Source of the DNA: Anaerolineae bacterium
Lineage (GTDB): Bacteria > Chloroflexota > Anaerolineae > Aggregatilineales > Aggregatilineaceae
Length of the DNA stretch: 7,172 bases
Assembly: GCA_016929355.1 (NCBI GenBank)
Contig: JAFGJA010000578.1
Location: forward strand, 1 to 7,172
Reading direction: 5' to 3'
Shown: piece after piece, positions 5,353-7,172 of the stretch
How positions within the stretch are numbered: position 1 is the stretch's first letter
How the letters are laid out: every line of letters starts with the position of its first letter
The notes under the pieces: generated by a model
What the model was told of the DNA's origin: nothing
Database searches by the model: none
Seen by the model: the letters and a program-made list of their open reading frames with translations, nothing else
Translations under genes and position numbers: made by a program

Positions 5353-7172
5353 TTACGCAAGCTGCCGTTGGGCGAGGCTGGCGAACACGCCGCGCTGTTC
5401 CATCAATTCTTCATACGTGCCCATTTCAACCAGTTGGCCGCGCACCAAAACCATGATCCGGTCCGCATCCCGAATGGTGCTCAGCCGGTGCGCGATCACG
5501 ATCCGCGTCGCGTCGATCTGTCGCAGGCTTTCCGTGACGAGCGATTGCGATTTATCGTCAAGGGCGCTGGTCGCTTCGTCAAAGAAGATAATGCGCGGAT
5601 GGGTGACGAGGGCGCGCGCGATCAACAGGCGTTGGCGCTGCCCGCCGGAAAACGTGCTGCCGCCTTCGCTGATGTACGTTTGCATCCCCATTGGCATGGC
5701 TTCGATATCCGCCGCGATCCCGGCCCGGCGTGCGGCGTTCCAGGCATCTTCGGCGCTGAGTTTGTTCGCGCCGAGAATGTTATCCAGAATCGAGCCGGTC
5801 ATGACCTGGCTGTGCTGCAACACGACTCCGATCTGGCGGCGCACGGCGCGCAGATCAGCTTCTCGCAGCGAGTGCCCATCATAGTAGATTGCGCCGGAAT
5901 CCGGCATCTCGAAACCGAGCAAATGCCGCAGCAGCGTTGATTTACCCGATCCCGATGGCCCCACCAGCGCGACAAATTCGCCACTGCGCACGTTAAAGGT
6001 AATGTCATCCAGGATCAGCGGCCCGTCAGGATCGTAACGGAACGACACATGATTGACTTCAATCGCGCCAGTCAATTCGCCGGGATCGACTTTTTGTGCA
6101 TCGACTTCGGGCAGCGTGCGCAAAATGGGCGTCAGGCGTTCGTAAGTCGGCACGACAGACACCACCGACACCAGCGCCACCGCCAGTTGTAAGCCCGCGC
6201 TCATAAACAGGGTGAACGCGGCATAAAACGCGATAAATGCGCCGGTTGAGAGCGTGGTTTGGTGACTCATCGCCGCGTAGAGGACCATTGACGCCAGAAC
6301 GGGGATTACGCTCACCATAATATCGAGGTAGTTGTGAATCGTGCCCGCCTGGAACGCGAGCCGTTTCTGGCGGCTGAACGCATCCGCCCACAGGAAATAG
6401 GCGCGGCTTTCGGCTCCTGCCACCCGCAGTTTAGCGATCCCGCCGATTAACTGCGCGATCAAGCCGGAAATTGCGCCCTGTTGGTGATCGATCTGCCGTT
6501 GGAAATGCAGCAGGCGCAAACTCAACAAGCCCGTGATCACGGTTGCCAGTGTCACAAAGCCAATCGTGATCAGGGCAAGTTGAACATCGTAATAAAACAG
6601 TACCACGACATTAAACCAGGAAAATACCCCCGCCAGAAATGCCAGCAGCACCGCGCCGGACATGACCTGCTTGATGCGCGCGATACCGAGCGCACGTTCC
6701 GCCAGATCGCCCGCCGCATACTGCCGGAAAAAGTTGGGGGAGAGACTTAACAGCCGGTCCCAAACCGCCGCCTGGATCGCGCTGTCCAAGCGGCCTTCGA
6801 TGCGCAACAGGCCGATACTGCGCACCAATTGGAACAATGCCACTGCCCCCGCGCTGATCGCCAACACGCCACCCAACACGACCAATTGATTTTGCTCGCC
6901 CGCCGGGATCAGATCATCGAAGATTACGCCCGTGATGATCGGGGTGAGGATGCCCAATACCCCCCCGACGATGCCGACCAGCAGCACCATGAACACATCC
7001 CGGCGCGCACCACGCAGCCCAAACACCAGCAAATCCCACACCCCCAACGCGCGATCTGGGAAAGGGCGGTAGAGCATATACGCGGTGGGGCGCAATTGGT
7101 TCGCCAGCGTTGCATCCACCGGCAGCACGTCGCCTGTCGCCGGATCGTGTAGATCGTAGCGCCGCCCATTGA
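5353..7172 (-). CDS. NHLM-type peptide/bacteriocin ABC exporter, fused membrane and ATPase domains (5' end outside window)
   Basis: This is an ABC exporter half-transporter that would pump a substrate out across the inner membrane using ATP. A GTG at 7128 could be read as a start, but the frame is open to the right edge and reads NGRRYDLHDPATGDVLPVD, as in the N-terminal part of the longer second ATPase of NHLM bacteriocin systems, so the gene is truncated by the window. Counting from 7128: an RPTAYMLYRPFPDRALG linker at 13-29, a six-helix membrane domain (about 45-325), Walker A GPSGSGKST at 390-398, Q-loop Q438, signature FSGGQ at 493-497, Walker B IIFFDEAT at 513-520 with E518, D-loop SALDD at 521-525, and H-loop H547. 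All ATPase residues are intact. No C39 leader-peptidase domain is visible; in NHLM systems that sits on the partner ATPase. A lipid or drug exporter is the alternative. Confidence 0.9.
   Translation of the reverse strand, partial: NGRRYDLHDPATGDVLPVDATLANQLRPTAYMLYRPFPDRALGVWDLLVFGLRGARRDVFMVLLVGIVGGVLGILTPIITGVIFDDLIPAGEQNQLVVLGGVLAISAGAVALFQLVRSIGLLRIEGRLDSAIQAAVWDRLLSLSPNFFRQYAAGDLAERALGIARIKQVMSGAVLLAFLAGVFSWFNVVVLFYYDVQLALITIGFVTLATVITGLLSLRLLHFQRQIDHQQGAISGLIAQLIGGIAKLRVAGAESRAYFLWADAFSRQKRLAFQAGTIHNYLDIMVSVIPVLASMVLYAAMSHQTTLSTGAFIAFYAAFTLFMSAGLQLAVALVSVVSVVPTYERLTPILRTLPEVDAQKVDPGELTGAIEVNHVSFRYDPDGPLILDDITFNVRSGEFVALVGPSGSGKSTLLRHLLGFEMPDSGAIYYDGHSLREADLRAVRRQIGVVLQHSQVMTGSILDNILGANKLSAEDAWNAARRAGIAADIEAMPMGMQTYISEGGSTFSGGQRQRLLIARALVTHPRIIFFDEATSALDDKSQSLVTESLRQIDATRIVIAHRLSTIRDADRIMVLVRGQLVEMGTYEELMEQRGVFASLAQRQLA

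Overview
The window looks like a piece of a moderately GC-rich bacterial chromosome. I think a Chloroflexota (Anaerolineae-like) or similar environmental bacterium is most likely. The basis is indirect: dispersed palindromic repeats of the 'CCTCACCCCC...' and 'GTAGGGGCGAC...' types, and a carbamoyltransferase gene with small membrane proteins beside a polysaccharide gene. There is no rRNA or tRNA to test this.

Layout. (1) Positions 1-1259 (+): 3' part of an O-antigen ligase/polymerase-like membrane protein with a TPR tail. A palindromic repeat (about 268-430) lies inside its reading frame without breaking it. (2) Positions 1260-1403: a short regulatory region with a consensus sigma70 promoter (TTGACA, 16 bp, TATAAT), an operator-like inverted repeat and a 5'-UTR hairpin. 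(3) Positions 1404-3992 (+): a tight four-gene operon made of a 76-aa single-pass membrane protein, a 599-aa NodU/CmcH/SxtI-type O-carbamoyltransferase, a 70-aa DUF5989-like membrane protein and a 97-aa unrecognised membrane protein. (4) Positions 3993-4232: no gene; a second copy of the palindromic repeat and a probably bidirectional terminator between convergent operons. (5) Positions 4233-5219 (-): a GH130-type beta-mannoside phosphorylase with its own candidate promoter. (6) Positions 5353-7172 (-): an ABC exporter with fused membrane and ATPase domains, resembling the second ATPase of NHLM-type peptide (bacteriocin) export systems. It runs off the right edge.

How the parts fit. The ligase/polymerase and the carbamoyltransferase cassette both suit surface polysaccharide or secreted glycan assembly, with carbamoylation of a sugar hydroxyl in the cytoplasm. 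The small membrane proteins may hold the enzyme near a membrane-bound substrate (inference). The minus-strand genes are separately controlled: the GH130 enzyme would recycle mannosides intracellularly, and the exporter probably belongs to a peptide-secretion locus to the right of the window. The most unusual points are the in-frame repeat inside the ligase gene and the compact carbamoyltransferase-small membrane protein cassette.
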